Source of the DNA: Coleofasciculus sp. FACHB-T130
GTDB taxonomy: Bacteria; Cyanobacteriota; Cyanobacteriia; Cyanobacteriales; FACHB-T130
Reading direction: 5' to 3'
Assembly: GCF_014695375.1 (NCBI RefSeq)
Contig: NZ_JACJOG010000038.1
Location: 124,001 to 188,000, forward strand
Length of the DNA: 64,000 bases
The notes beneath the pieces are model-generated. The model did no database searches, was not told the DNA's origin, and saw only the letters and a list, made by a program, of their open reading frames with translations. The translations under genes were made by a program, and so were the position numbers. Every line of letters starts with the position of its first letter. The first letter of the stretch is position 1. Positions 52,451-61,457 of this stretch are shown here, in pieces.

Positions 52451-53275
52451 TTATTGCCATCTACTTAGAGGTGTAATTTGCAACAGTTCTTGACTGAGCT
52501 GTGGGTGTAGATAACCATTTGTTGCCAAAATCCGACCGGAATGAATCGCTAAAGGACTCCCATCGTAGGAGCTGACTTTGCCCCCGGCTTCCTCCACGAT
52601 TACCACTCCGGCTGCCAGATCCCAAGGCTGTAAACCCCTTTCCCAGTAGCCATCCAGGCGTCCGCAGGCAACATGAACGAGATCGATGGATGCGGAACCG
52701 CTGCGCCTGACACCCTGAGTGAGATGCGTAAGGTGACAAAATTCAGCGTAGTTATTGTCTGCTGTTTCGCGTCGATCGTAAGCAAAGCCGGTGACAAGCA
52801 AGCTTTTGCTCAACTCGGCTGTTTTGGAAACTCGGATGCTCCTCCGGTTGCAAGTGGCTCCTAAGCCTTTGGCAGCGCGATACAACTCCTGATGAAATGG
52901 ATCGTAAACGACACCGACTTGGGGAACTCCGTCAATCAGTAACCCGATTGAGGCGGAGAAAAAGGGATACTGATGAGCATAATTTGTGGTGCCATCTAGG
53001 GGATCGATTGCCCAGAGGTATTCGCTTTTTGTATCTCCCAGTTGCCCGGATTCTTCTGCCAGGATTTGATGGTGGGGAAAATGGCGATTGATGACTGAAA
53101 GAATGGTGGCTTCGGCGGCTTTATCTGCTTCGGTTACGAGGTCGCCTGGACGTCCTTTTTCTTCAACGGCTTCTAATTTGCCCCAGTAGCTTTGCAAGAC
53201 GGCACCAGCAGCTAGCGCCGCCTCGGTGGCAATATCTAGAAAAATTTGCAGTTGGTCAGGGGTATGGTGTGTCAT
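52451..53275 (-). CDS. Inositol monophosphatase family protein
   Basis: The 274-residue protein shows the FIG-superfamily metal sites: EEKGRPGDLVTEADK (the D-x-V-T-x-A-D start), AEESG, WAIDPLDGTTNYAHQYPFF (IDPLDGT), and the second site WDLAAGVVIVEEAGG. Such Mg2+-dependent enzymes release phosphate from inositol-1-phosphate, or act on histidinol phosphate or PAP in other members. Its length is normal. It lies 61 bp after the SNase-like gene on the same strand, possibly one unit with the two genes upstream. Confidence 0.92.
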   Translation of the reverse strand: MTHHTPDQLQIFLDIATEAALAAGAVLQSYWGKLEAVEEKGRPGDLVTEADKAAEATILSVINRHFPHHQILAEESGQLGDTKSEYLWAIDPLDGTTNYAHQYPFFSASIGLLIDGVPQVGVVYDPFHQELYRAAKGLGATCNRRSIRVSKTAELSKSLLVTGFAYDRRETADNNYAEFCHLTHLTQGVRRSGSASIDLVHVACGRLDGYWERGLQPWDLAAGVVIVEEAGGKVSSYDGSPLAIHSGRILATNGYLHPQLSQELLQITPLSRWQ

Positions 53276-53335
53276 ATTTGTGGCTAATAGCTAATGGCAT
53301 TGAACAATGAATAATTAGCCATTCGCAATGAGCCG

Positions 53336-53893
53336 TTAGCGATTTTGACGCCGAAACTCTGCTGGAGTCCAGCGCATGGGTTTTTCTGGGTTCCAAATGC
53401 CCTTGCCCATAATTCGAGCATATTCTTGAGCGGTGGTGAGCCGTTGGTCATATTTGTTGTTGAGCGATCGCGGTACAAACACATACCCTTCTACCACCAT
53501 CTGCTCGTTCAGCAATACCCCATCTTTCCACACATAAGCTAACCGGCGCTCAAACTGGTCTTTGCTCGATCCATCCGACTCTAACAAAACGGATTGTCCG
53601 CCAATCAACTGCTTGAGCCGCTCTTGAGCCGCCGATCCCCAAGGCTGCTGTTTCATGTCGGGTGCCTCGATTCCCAGCAGCCGCACTCGCTCTACCAAAG
53701 CGGATTGCTTGCTGGTATCCAGCACTTCCAGGGTTTGTCCGGTGACAACCCGCTCCACCTTCACGGTGACGCCTGTCGGAACTTCTTTCGCTTGGCAACC
53801 GACCAAGAAAAACCAAAAGCCAAAAGCCAAAAGGCAAAAGAGAAAATTCTTTTGCCTTTTTGTTTTTCGCGATCGCCTTTGGTTATTCTTCAT
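53336..53893 (-). CDS. Thermonuclease (SNase-like) lipoprotein
   Basis: The 185-residue product has a basic N-terminus (KNNQRRSRKTKRQK), a hydrophobic stretch and a lipobox FLVGC (about 33-37), then an SNase domain: VERVVTGQTLEVLD, RVRLLGIEAPDMK, and FERRLAYVWKDGVLLNEQMV. The catalytic R, E, R set is in place (R-L-L-G-I-E-A-P; R-R-L-A-Y-V). It is probably a membrane-attached periplasmic nuclease or a phosphodiesterase. The ATG at 53893 overlaps the 2Fe-2S ferredoxin stop by 11 bp, so they are cotranscribed. Confidence 0.88.
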   Translation of the reverse strand: MKNNQRRSRKTKRQKNFLFCLLAFGFWFFLVGCQAKEVPTGVTVKVERVVTGQTLEVLDTSKQSALVERVRLLGIEAPDMKQQPWGSAAQERLKQLIGGQSVLLESDGSSKDQFERRLAYVWKDGVLLNEQMVVEGYVFVPRSLNNKYDQRLTTAQEYARIMGKGIWNPEKPMRWTPAEFRRQNR

Positions 53894-54251
53894 CCAGCGG
53901 TAAACCGAAACGGACTTTGCCCTTGCCAAAATAGCGACCGAACTGGAGTTCGTAAACTTCATCCTCATCCTGAGTTTCTACTTCCAAGTCGGAGCGAGGA
54001 TAACTTACGCAGAGTAGAGCATAGCCTTTGTCGCGCAGTTGCGGAGAAAGCCCCATTGCTTCTGGCTGATGGATTTCCCCTGAGAGGACGCGCACGGCAC
54101 AGGTGGTACAAGCGCCATTGCGACAGGAAAAAGGCAACTCGACGCTCTGATGCTCGACGCTAGATAGGATATAGCGATCTTCTGGCACCTGAAGGTCATG
54201 GTGAGTGCCGGTTTGGCGATTGCGTATCCGAATGGTGTGGTAATTCGTCAT
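53883..54251 (-). CDS. [2Fe-2S] ferredoxin with C-terminal extension
   Basis: The 122-residue protein has the plant-type ferredoxin core: LPFSCRNGACTTCAVRVLSG (C-x4-C-x2-C) with a fourth cysteine in ALLCVSYPRSDLEVET. The N-terminus HTIRIRNRQTGTHHDLQV fits the family. About 25 C-terminal residues after the core (YELQFGRYFGKGKVRFGLPLDEE) extend it beyond PetF and recall FdxB/heterocyst-like or XylT variants. It is encoded upstream of, and overlaps, the SNase-like gene. It donates electrons to unknown partners; not the main photosynthetic ferredoxin. Confidence 0.9.
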   Translation of the reverse strand: MTNYHTIRIRNRQTGTHHDLQVPEDRYILSSVEHQSVELPFSCRNGACTTCAVRVLSGEIHQPEAMGLSPQLRDKGYALLCVSYPRSDLEVETQDEDEVYELQFGRYFGKGKVRFGLPLDEE

Positions 54252-54314
54252 AGTTTTAGTGTATTATTAAAAATCGCAGCTTTGAGTTGCACATTTCAAA
54301 ATAAATAAACCTCT

Positions 54315-54399
54315 GGAGAGGTGGCCGAGTGGTTGAAGGCGCAGCACTGGAAATGCTGTTTAGGGCAACTTAACGTGGGTTCGAATCCCACCCTCTCCG
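54315..54399 (+). tRNA. tRNA-Ser (anticodon GGA)
   Basis: An 85-base cloverleaf with acceptor stem GGAGAGG paired to CCTCTCC, discriminator G, a D arm GGCCGAGTGGTTGAAGGC, anticodon loop CTGGAAA (anticodon GGA), a long class-II variable arm and the T arm GTGGGTTCGAATCCCAC. The CCA end is not encoded. It reads serine codons UCU and UCC. A terminator hairpin follows at 54433. The gene is on the plus strand, opposite to its neighbours. Confidence 0.97.
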
Positions 54400-54432
54400 T
54401 TGAAAATCAAAACTCAGCATTGCTGAGAGGCT

Positions 54433-54475
54433 TATCGCCCTAGAAGTATCCTCTGGGGCGATATTTATTTTTGGG
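54433..54475 (+). terminator. Terminator after tRNA-Ser
   Basis: TATCGCCC (54433-54440) and GGGCGATA (54456-54463) form an 8-bp stem, followed by TTTATTTTT. The 15-nt loop is long. It lies 34 bp after the tRNA 3' end. Beyond it, 54480-54643 shows nothing recognisable. Confidence 0.65.
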
Positions 54476-54643
54476 GAGCGCTTCAGTATCAGCGCGTGAA
54501 TCCCCAGCAGAAAAAGCGATTGGTATTTGATTTTGCAGCAGGAGTGTTGACGTTGGTGGGGTAAGAGCGATCGGATTCAAATTTGACTAGAGAGAAAGAC
54601 GCGATCGCGCCTTTTGAATAAATTAGAAGTGCCCAATAACAAA

Positions 54644-54674
54644 CAATAAAAAAAGGGTGAGCATTGCCCACCCT
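54644..54674 (-). terminator. Terminator after DMT transporter gene
   Basis: On the minus strand AGGGTGGGC pairs with GCTCACCCT (one mismatch, loop AAT), then a run of T (plus-strand AAAAAAA before 54655). It lies 30 bp downstream of the EamA-type gene stop. Confidence 0.7.
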
Positions 54675-54703
54675 AAGACGAATCAATTAACCAACAGCAT
54701 CGT

Positions 54704-56461
54704 TTATTTTGCGGGTTGCGCCTTGTTTTGAACCAGCAGCCGCTCAAAACTTAGGGCAAACACTCCCAGCGTCACCAGTACGATGCCGAAAATTGATATC
54801 GGCTGTAAAGCATTCTGAGCGCTCGGAATAATCAAAAATGCCAAAACTGCTGTTAACACAGGGCCACTAGAAGCGATAATCGAGGCTCGTGCGGCACCCA
54901 AGAAGCGAACGCCAAAGTTATTTAACAAATAGCCCGCTAGAGTTAATATCCCCAAGACAACGCCGCCGATAATCAAACCCAGGCGCTTATCCGGGATAAC
55001 CTGAACAGCCAAATTTTCTGGTAATGGCAACATCAGACTGATGCTAGCCAGGACAAAGATGGTTGTAAACTGAACCAAGCTGACGGGGACGGGGTGAAGC
55101 TTTTGAAAGCCAAGCTGCATAAAAATCAGGTAGAAGGCAAAGGCGATTCCTGAGGCGGCGGCGGTGCCAACTCCCACCCCAGAAATGCTTGCCACCCCAC
55201 TATTAACCGCCGGGAAGATTTTAGGCCAAGCTGCGAGGATAACACCCAAGGAAATCGTACACATCACTCCAACGCGCAGGAAGGTGGGACGATCGCCAAA
55301 AAACAGCCACGCCAGCGGGACTGTAATAATTGGATACATAAACAGAATTGTCACTGCAACCCCTGGGCCAATTTGGGGGATGGCGATATAAATCAGCACT
55401 TGCGACAAAAACAGGAAGAAGCCACTCCCGACTACCGTTAAAAGTCCGCGCCGGTCTGGATCTAATAAAAACTTCTTAATATCCCTCCACACGTTGGGAT
55501 AGAGAACGATGGCAAGTAAAGCCATTAAAGGCAGCACCACCATCATCCGGAACCACAAAATTAACAGCGAGTTGCCCAAACCTAGCTTGATGAATCCTCC
55601 CAAGGAAAACAAGTTAAAAATTTGACTTTCTCTGCCAATGATTTGGACAACCACGTTATGAACCGACAGCGCCACGGTAGAAATTAAAATCAACAATAAC
55701 CCTAACTGACCTTGGGAGCTTGGTTTAGGTTGGTGTGGCGGTGGTAACGGGGCAGCCGGAACCGAGAACGGAATCGCATTCGCTTCTGGAGGCTGTTTGC
55801 GATCGCTATAAGCTTGCCCTCCCACCTCTGACTCTGATGGTACTAATGGCAGCGCATCGCTTTCTGCTTGCAGTTGTTCGTGCAGGCGATTGACGAGAGT
55901 TTCTAAAATTGCTTCTCCTTGTTGCTCCAAGCCGTGCATCCGCGACAGCTGCTGGGAGAACGAACTTTGATAGCTGCTGATGTCTTGTTGCAGTGTTTTA
56001 AAAGTCGTTCTTAGGGTTGTATCCAAGGAAGAGAGGATTCGGTAGGCACTGTCGTTGTAGTCATTTGCCGAGGGCGGCAAATTGGCGCTGCTAGTGCCAC
56101 CCAGCGGGTGATAGGAGCTGCCTGGTTGCTGGGACAGCCGTTGCATCAGCAGATCTTGCAGGTGTTCTGCGATCGCTTGGGTGAGTTGCCCAACTAAATA
56201 TTGCTGCTGATCCTGATCAATTTGTTCTTGAGGCAGAGAGCTTTGGGACGAGGGTAATTGCTGACGCTGAGCTTGTAGATGATTGATCTCATCGACCAAC
56301 CGGGATTTCTCAGCCTGGAGTCGCTCAACGTCTTGATTCAACTGGACGATGAGATTTTGCTTCAGGTTCTCAAGTTCCTGCGTCATCGCCCTCAAAAGAG
56401 CCTCTGTTGCCGTAGCATTTCCGGTGTTGTGATTTTCCGGTAGATTGTCCAGTTGCCCCAT
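54704..56461 (-). CDS. EamA/DMT-type transporter with long coiled-coil N-terminus
   Basis: The 585-residue protein has an unusual N-terminal 250-residue soluble region: a coiled coil (about 25-70; ELENLKQNLIVQLNQDVERL), Gln/Ser-rich linkers and a second helix (about 145-205). Then come about ten hydrophobic helices with the duplicated EamA fold (GLLLILISTVALSVHNVVVQII; LTLAGYLLNNFGVRFLGAARASIIASSGPV, split here). DMT carriers move small metabolites across the membrane. The soluble head is not part of the family and might tether or regulate it. The gene is monocistronic, with its own terminator at 54644. Confidence 0.88.
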   Translation of the reverse strand: MGQLDNLPENHNTGNATATEALLRAMTQELENLKQNLIVQLNQDVERLQAEKSRLVDEINHLQAQRQQLPSSQSSLPQEQIDQDQQQYLVGQLTQAIAEHLQDLLMQRLSQQPGSSYHPLGGTSSANLPPSANDYNDSAYRILSSLDTTLRTTFKTLQQDISSYQSSFSQQLSRMHGLEQQGEAILETLVNRLHEQLQAESDALPLVPSESEVGGQAYSDRKQPPEANAIPFSVPAAPLPPPHQPKPSSQGQLGLLLILISTVALSVHNVVVQIIGRESQIFNLFSLGGFIKLGLGNSLLILWFRMMVVLPLMALLAIVLYPNVWRDIKKFLLDPDRRGLLTVVGSGFFLFLSQVLIYIAIPQIGPGVAVTILFMYPIITVPLAWLFFGDRPTFLRVGVMCTISLGVILAAWPKIFPAVNSGVASISGVGVGTAAASGIAFAFYLIFMQLGFQKLHPVPVSLVQFTTIFVLASISLMLPLPENLAVQVIPDKRLGLIIGGVVLGILTLAGYLLNNFGVRFLGAARASIIASSGPVLTAVLAFLIIPSAQNALQPISIFGIVLVTLGVFALSFERLLVQNKAQPAK

Positions 56462-57101
56462 TAGCGTATAACCTCGGTACGATTGGCTATAACGAAGTGT
56501 AGTTTTAACTTAGTTTACTTAAGTCTTGTTAGTATTTCTGATATTTTGGCAGATACACTTTCTGATGGATGTGATTTTGCTCAACTAGGTGTTGTTTCTC
56601 TGATGAAGGAAAGTGTTTGATGTTTTGTCATCAATCCTGACAGATTACTCCAAAATTCTGGTGATTTTTAAGAGATTTTTCTGGTGAATTTAATTTTTTT
56701 CTAGACTGTTGAATCTTGCAGTGACTGCAAGAAAAACTACTTAGACACTATCCTCCCTCGACATATTGAAGAACAAAGAGGGAGTTTCTTCTTCCCGCGA
56801 GCGAGAGACTTTTGGAGGGTTCAGACAACTTTTGCAAGAAGTCTAATATTTTGATCCCTAAAGCCCCAATAAAAGGGGGAAGAAAGTTCGCGCCACGTTT
56901 AGAAGCAGAGGTTTGAGCTTTGTAATACGCGGATGAAACAGCGCCGTGTCTCCCTGCCTGAAAGCCAATTGATCGCTGGCATTTAGGATCGAGTTTTTGG
57001 ACGCGGACGCATTTTCCCCAACAGGGTAGCCGCCGCCGCCTAGAAACTCCTTCCAGAAAGAGTGTATCCCAATCGGGCAACCGGAGAGGGGATGTAAAGT
57101 T
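56462..57101. other. Spacer with a doubtful minus-strand ORF
   Basis: About 640 bp between the DMT and phosphate-transporter genes. The left half is AT-rich, with a small TCTTGCAG-CTGCAAGA stem at 56714-56732. The right half holds a 110-codon minus-strand ORF (56748-57080) with no recognised domain; its nucleotide sequence, with a 'TATTAGACTTCTTGCAAAAGT' style word (as two short pieces), looks like the dispersed ends of insertion-type elements in cyanobacteria. I treat it as an unproven or degenerate element. Confidence 0.4.
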
Positions 57102-58451
57102 TTAAATTGAATCCATCAAGTGGAAAATTCCGAATTGTCCCCCTATCTGACGGATAACTAGAAAGATAATTGCCCCCAAACCCGCACTAATGGGAAGGGT
57201 AATTAGCCAAGCGAGTCCAATCGATTGCAGCGTTTGGAAGCGGATGGATTTCCAGTCTTTGACTGCACCAATGCCAACCACAGCACCGACAAGGGCGTGG
57301 GAGGTGGAGACGGGCAAGCCGAGCCGGGAAGCAAGCAAGATGGTCGTAGCGGTTGCGAGTTCGGCGCAGAAGCCACCGCTCGGCTGGAGGGCAATAATGC
57401 CTTCTCCAATTGTCGCAATGACTTTTTTGCCCCAGACGGCAAGACCGGCAACGATACCGGCACCGCCCAATACTAGAATCCAGAGGGGAATGCTAAAGCC
57501 AGTGATAGGAACGGAACCTGTGCGATTGATATAAACGATCGCCGCTAAGGGAGCGATCGCGTTGCCAACATCATTGGAACCGTGGGCAAAGGCGACGAAG
57601 CAGGCACTTAATAGCTGAAACCGTGCTAGCTGGCGCTCAATGGGATTGAGAATTTTAGATTGGGAGTTTGGGATTTCGCGGTTGTCCGTCTCATTGGCTC
57701 CCGCGATAACTCTTGTGTCTACAAGCTGCTCTGCTTCCTCGCGGGCTAATTGTCGCCAGATGAACCGGGTAAGGCCAACTGATGAGATCGCGCCAATCAA
57801 CAGAGGGATATCGTGGGCAGGAAGGTTGATGCCGAAACGATTTGTCAGCCAGGTATCGATGGGTTGACTCACAGAGGGTAGAACAATCACCCCAAAGACG
57901 CCCAGCAACGTCACGCTCAACCAGGGGATCCATTCGCGCAGTTGAAAAAGTGGGTTGGGTTGATCGAGAATCCAACGCTTGACAACGCTGTAGAATAACG
58001 CGGCAATCGTGCCACTGATGATCGGCGTTATCACCCAGGCGAAGCTGATTAGACCAATTAATGACCAATCAATGGCACCGACACCCGCCGCCACCCAGCT
58101 AAAACCGGCGATCGCACCGACTACCGCATGAGATGATGCGACTGGCAAGCCCAGACTGGTGGCAATTTGCAGCCAGACGCCACAGGCTATCAATACCGAA
58201 ACCATGCCAATCAGTAGCATCTGAGGTACGGCAGCGAACAGTTCTGGATTGACAACCCCGGTTGCCAGCGTCTCCGATACGGAACGACCAAACAGCACGG
58301 CACCTGTAAATTCCAACACTCCGGCAATCACCAATGCCTGCCGTAGGGTGACAGCCTTCGATCCCACCGACGTTCCCATCGAGTTAGCAACGTCGTTTGC
58401 GCCCAGATTCCAGGCAACGTAGAAAGCTAGCAGGGCAACAAAAACAATCAT
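57102..58451 (-). CDS. Inorganic phosphate transporter, PiT family
   Basis: The 449-residue protein has about eleven membrane helices in two similar halves, each with the PiT signature: NLGANDVANSMGTSVGSKA in the first and HGSNDVGNAIAPLA in the second. The conserved tail GLPVSTSHALVGAVVGIG and its first-half twin GLPVASSHAVVGAIAGF flank them. It takes up phosphate (as metal-phosphate) with H+ or Na+ through the cytoplasmic membrane. A cytoplasmic loop of about 70 residues between the halves is normal. No PhoU-like partner gene is adjacent. Confidence 0.94.
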   Translation of the reverse strand: MIVFVALLAFYVAWNLGANDVANSMGTSVGSKAVTLRQALVIAGVLEFTGAVLFGRSVSETLATGVVNPELFAAVPQMLLIGMVSVLIACGVWLQIATSLGLPVASSHAVVGAIAGFSWVAAGVGAIDWSLIGLISFAWVITPIISGTIAALFYSVVKRWILDQPNPLFQLREWIPWLSVTLLGVFGVIVLPSVSQPIDTWLTNRFGINLPAHDIPLLIGAISSVGLTRFIWRQLAREEAEQLVDTRVIAGANETDNREIPNSQSKILNPIERQLARFQLLSACFVAFAHGSNDVGNAIAPLAAIVYINRTGSVPITGFSIPLWILVLGGAGIVAGLAVWGKKVIATIGEGIIALQPSGGFCAELATATTILLASRLGLPVSTSHALVGAVVGIGAVKDWKSIRFQTLQSIGLAWLITLPISAGLGAIIFLVIRQIGGQFGIFHLMDSI

Positions 58452-58735
58452 GCCGTAAATATAGATATCGACACAGCTAGTTTATCCGGTGAGGGATAGG
58501 GGAGCGAACTGAGAACTCAGCGTGCGGCTAACGCCTCGCTTCTCTAACGCGATCGCGCTGAAGGGAGAGGAAGCGGCGATCGGGATTTGAAGCGATGATT
58601 TTTACTCAAATCGAGGCAAAATTTGCGCGATTATCACTGCGGATACACGCGCCCAACTCTGTATAAGTATCTATTCAACGATTTGGGAAGACCGACTTCT
58701 CAATTGGAGCGGTGTGAGTTTAGTAGGGCTAATTT

Positions 58736-60130
58736 ATGCGTTTTCCTCATGTTGCTGTTTGTACTTTAGCTGCTTTTGTGGCTGGAGGGATGACAGCCCA
58801 AGCAAGTGAAAGTCCGAGTTCCGAAGGTTCTCCCCAGGCAGCCGTGACCGATGAGGGGAGTGTTGCCACCCCGATGGTGACTCCTAGAAGTATGACAGCG
58901 ATCGCTGCCCCAGAAATCCAACCAGAACCACGATTGGCATCCAGGCAGGAATTTGCGCCGCCTTCTCAGAAGGCCCCAGGATTCGCTGTAAGGCAACTTC
59001 CGGCATTGACAGCTGCCCCCCAAACTGATTTGCCAGAAATCCCTGAAACTGCGGCGCTTCCCTCAAATAACGTCCTCTCCCAGTTATCAACAGCTTCTGA
59101 TATTAACCAGTCTGCATCTGAGGAATCCGGGAGGAAAGCTTCTGACTTAGCTTCCTTCCGAAACGGGGAAACCGTCAACGAAGCGGCTGTCAATGAACGA
59201 ACGATACCCGGTGGAAGTGCATTTACATCCAAGGCTGAAGCACTCCGTCCAGATCGAGCGATCGCTAACTCGTCAACGGTACAAACCAGCCAGTCAATGG
59301 CAACGGAACCGAAAGCCGGGAATACCTGTGCCTCCCAAAGCATCAAGAACGTTAAATCCTTAGATAATGCAACTTATCAAGTTGCTCAAGAAGTAAGCAC
59401 ACCGGCTACAGAACGCTGTCCGGGTCCGGAACCTGTTGCGCCGCTAGCGTTGCCAGCACCCATCGAGGAATTTGAAGCTTCGCCCGCCCTGAGCATTTAT
59501 ATCCCAGTTGGCTATGGTGCCGATAGAAACACCGCCTTTATCAGCGGCACCTATCAACCCAACGTGCGAGAAGATAGTGGTTCTGTCGGGGCTGCGGGGA
59601 TCGGCATCGGCTTAGGCAATGCTGATAAAGCCGTCGGGGTAGAACTATCCTACGCTTTAGCGACAAATGACAGCTTCGGCGAAGGTGGTTTTAATGGCAA
59701 GCTGCATCGTCGATTTGGGGGAGATGTATCAGCAGCATTAGGCTGGAATGGCTTTTTAAATATTGGTCACAACGACTTTGAACAATCCAAATATGGAGTT
59801 GTTACCAAAGTATTCCGAACGCGAGAATCTCTCAATGATGCTTTCAGCCGCGTTGCTTTTACGGTTGGTGTTGGTGATGGACAGTTCCGTTCCAACGGTG
59901 CGGTTGATGCGGGTGAAAACAATATCAATGTATTTGGAAATTTGGCAGTTCGCGTTGTTCGACCTGTTAGTTTGATTGCGGAATGGACAGGACAGGACTT
60001 AGCATTGGGTCTTTCCATCGCTCCCTTCAAAAACTTTCCTTTTGTGATTACTCCAGCCTTGCGCGACGTTGCGGGTGCGGGTGATGGCTCTCGATTTGTA
60101 TTAGGTGTTGGGACAGCATTGAAGTTTTAA
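58736..60130 (+). CDS. Exported protein with beta-barrel-like C-terminus
   Basis: The 464-residue protein has a signal peptide (1-24, MRFPHVAVCTLAAFVAGGM ending TAQASE), a Ser/Pro/Ala-rich, probably disordered middle (25-240), and a C-terminal part (about 255-464) of alternating hydrophobic strands: LSIYIPVGYGADRNTAF, GIGIGLGNADKAVGVEL, FGGDVSAALGWNGF, SRVAFTVGVGDGQF, FVLGVGTALKF. It ends in Phe, the usual C-terminal signal of outer-membrane barrels. I do not recognise the family. It is followed by two exported-protein genes, the first 15 bp away with a strong AAGGAGG site, so the three are one unit. Confidence 0.75.
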   Translation: MRFPHVAVCTLAAFVAGGMTAQASESPSSEGSPQAAVTDEGSVATPMVTPRSMTAIAAPEIQPEPRLASRQEFAPPSQKAPGFAVRQLPALTAAPQTDLPEIPETAALPSNNVLSQLSTASDINQSASEESGRKASDLASFRNGETVNEAAVNERTIPGGSAFTSKAEALRPDRAIANSSTVQTSQSMATEPKAGNTCASQSIKNVKSLDNATYQVAQEVSTPATERCPGPEPVAPLALPAPIEEFEASPALSIYIPVGYGADRNTAFISGTYQPNVREDSGSVGAAGIGIGLGNADKAVGVELSYALATNDSFGEGGFNGKLHRRFGGDVSAALGWNGFLNIGHNDFEQSKYGVVTKVFRTRESLNDAFSRVAFTVGVGDGQFRSNGAVDAGENNINVFGNLAVRVVRPVSLIAEWTGQDLALGLSIAPFKNFPFVITPALRDVAGAGDGSRFVLGVGTALKF

Positions 60131-60145
60131 GGAGGAGTACCCCAA

Positions 60146-60550
60146 ATGCACACCATAAAATCTCTGGGTTGGGTTGTTGGCTTATCAATTGTGGCGCTGG
60201 GTATGGCTGCGCCTGCGAGAGCCGATCGTAGTTATTCTGATATCACGGGAACGAATATCTGGAACAATACGGCACCCGTTTTTGATACTGATGACAAGTT
60301 AGATCCGGAACTAACCGCAAATATTACCCGGCTTAACCAAGAGTCAGAAACAGCCTTTCAAGCCTGCGGGGCTGCTCTGACGGAACAAACTCCTGGTACC
60401 CGCCGGTTTACTCGACAGCCTCAAACACCACCCCCTGTTCCGCAGGCGTGTCAGCGTCTAGAGGAGTTAAGGACAGAAGTAGAAAACTTGAGAACGACTT
60501 TGCAGCAAAAAGACCTTTCCAGAGCCAACTCCGGTTTGCGGACTTGGTAG
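60146..60550 (+). CDS. Small exported protein with C-terminal coiled coil
   Basis: The 134-residue product has a signal peptide (about 1-26: IKSLGWVVGLSIVALGMAAPARA), a short mature domain with two cysteines (QACGAAL, QACQRLEEL), a Pro-rich linker and a short coiled coil (LEELRTEVENLRTTLQQK). AAGGAGG lies 9-10 nt before the ATG. It is the second gene in the exported-protein cluster, probably partner of the barrel-like protein. I do not recognise a family. Confidence 0.75.
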   Translation: MHTIKSLGWVVGLSIVALGMAAPARADRSYSDITGTNIWNNTAPVFDTDDKLDPELTANITRLNQESETAFQACGAALTEQTPGTRRFTRQPQTPPPVPQACQRLEELRTEVENLRTTLQQKDLSRANSGLRTW

Positions 60551-60604
60551 CGGTTCGGTTGTCAGTTGCACAGTCATTCTAGTGTGAGCAGGAGCAAGAA
60601 TACG

Positions 60605-61246
60605 ATGAGGCAGATGAAGCGTAAAAACGGTAGAACCACCGGGTTCAAGTGGCTACTGGGAGCGATCGCGGCTGGGTTTATGGGTGTAGCAACGCCCGTT
60701 CACGCTGAAGATTTGTTTGGCAATGAAGCTGTCCAGTTCCCGGTGGATACGACGATTGAATTTGAATTCAAAGAGTCCCACGGAGCTTATCGATCAACGC
60801 TTGGCGTTGTCAATTTAGATACGGGTGAAGAGACGGTGCTGTTTCAGGAAGTCAAACCCTATGACGGCTTCGGAAGCGAACAGCCTCAGCCTTCCTCGCC
60901 CGGTCAAAATAATATTGGCACGGCAATCGATTTTCTGGGGACAGTTGATGGGGGAGCTGTAGAAAATCGACTCAGCGAATATACTTTTAAAGCGAATACC
61001 CGGTATGCTTTCTACCTGGAATCTGTTAGCCCTACAGGTCAAACTCGCCGCAGTGTCAGATCCACCACTAACTTGGCAGCTGCGTTTAATGGCAGTTTAG
61101 ATGGTGGCACGAACGAAGAAATTACTGGCGTTCGCATCGCCTGGGATGATACAGGGCTACCCCAACCAGGAAAAGATGAGGATTTCGATGACTTCGTGAT
61201 TGAGGCGGGAGGTTTTCCACCCGTTCCCTGCCCACCAATCCGCTAA
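60605..61246 (+). CDS. Exported protein with DUF4114-like domain
   Basis: The 213-residue product has a signal peptide (about 1-36: KWLLGAIAAGFMGVATPVHAE), then a beta-rich domain with repeated Gly/Asp turns. The end, ITGVRIAWDDTGLPQPGKDE then FDDFVIEA, matches the acidic DxxxDFDD calcium-type motif of DUF4114-type domains in cyanobacterial surface proteins. AGGAG lies 10-11 nt upstream of the ATG at 60605; a GTG frame from 60566 is less likely. It is the third gene of the cluster, with a strong terminator at 61266-61312. Confidence 0.78.
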   Translation: MRQMKRKNGRTTGFKWLLGAIAAGFMGVATPVHAEDLFGNEAVQFPVDTTIEFEFKESHGAYRSTLGVVNLDTGEETVLFQEVKPYDGFGSEQPQPSSPGQNNIGTAIDFLGTVDGGAVENRLSEYTFKANTRYAFYLESVSPTGQTRRSVRSTTNLAAAFNGSLDGGTNEEITGVRIAWDDTGLPQPGKDEDFDDFVIEAGGFPPVPCPPIR

Positions 61247-61265
61247 TCGCAATTTCATTATTTTG

Positions 61266-61312
61266 ATCCCCCAAATTTACTCCCTTCAAAAGAGGAGGTA
61301 AATTTGGGGGAT
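61266..61312. terminator. Long hairpin after exported-protein cluster
   Basis: ATCCCCCAAATTTAC (61266-61280) is perfectly complementary to GTAAATTTGGGGGAT (61298-61312), loop 17 nt that can pair further. The ATCCCCCAAATTTA unit is also a common cyanobacterial repeat word. It ends the three-gene cluster, which lies 20 bp upstream. Confidence 0.7.
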
Positions 61313-61457
61313 TTGGTTGTAAGTCAATATCAATTAACGAGAGCGATCGCGCTGAAAAGAGATGAGGATGCGAACTGACAAGTCAGCGCTTCGCGATCGC
61401 TCCCAGTTATCCCAGCCACTTACACTCAAACAGAATAGAGATTGTTTGGCAAATCAG

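Noticed and set aside
56714-56732. TCTTGCAG-CTGCAAGA hairpin
   Set aside because: Short stem without T-run in the right direction; not enough for a terminator call.
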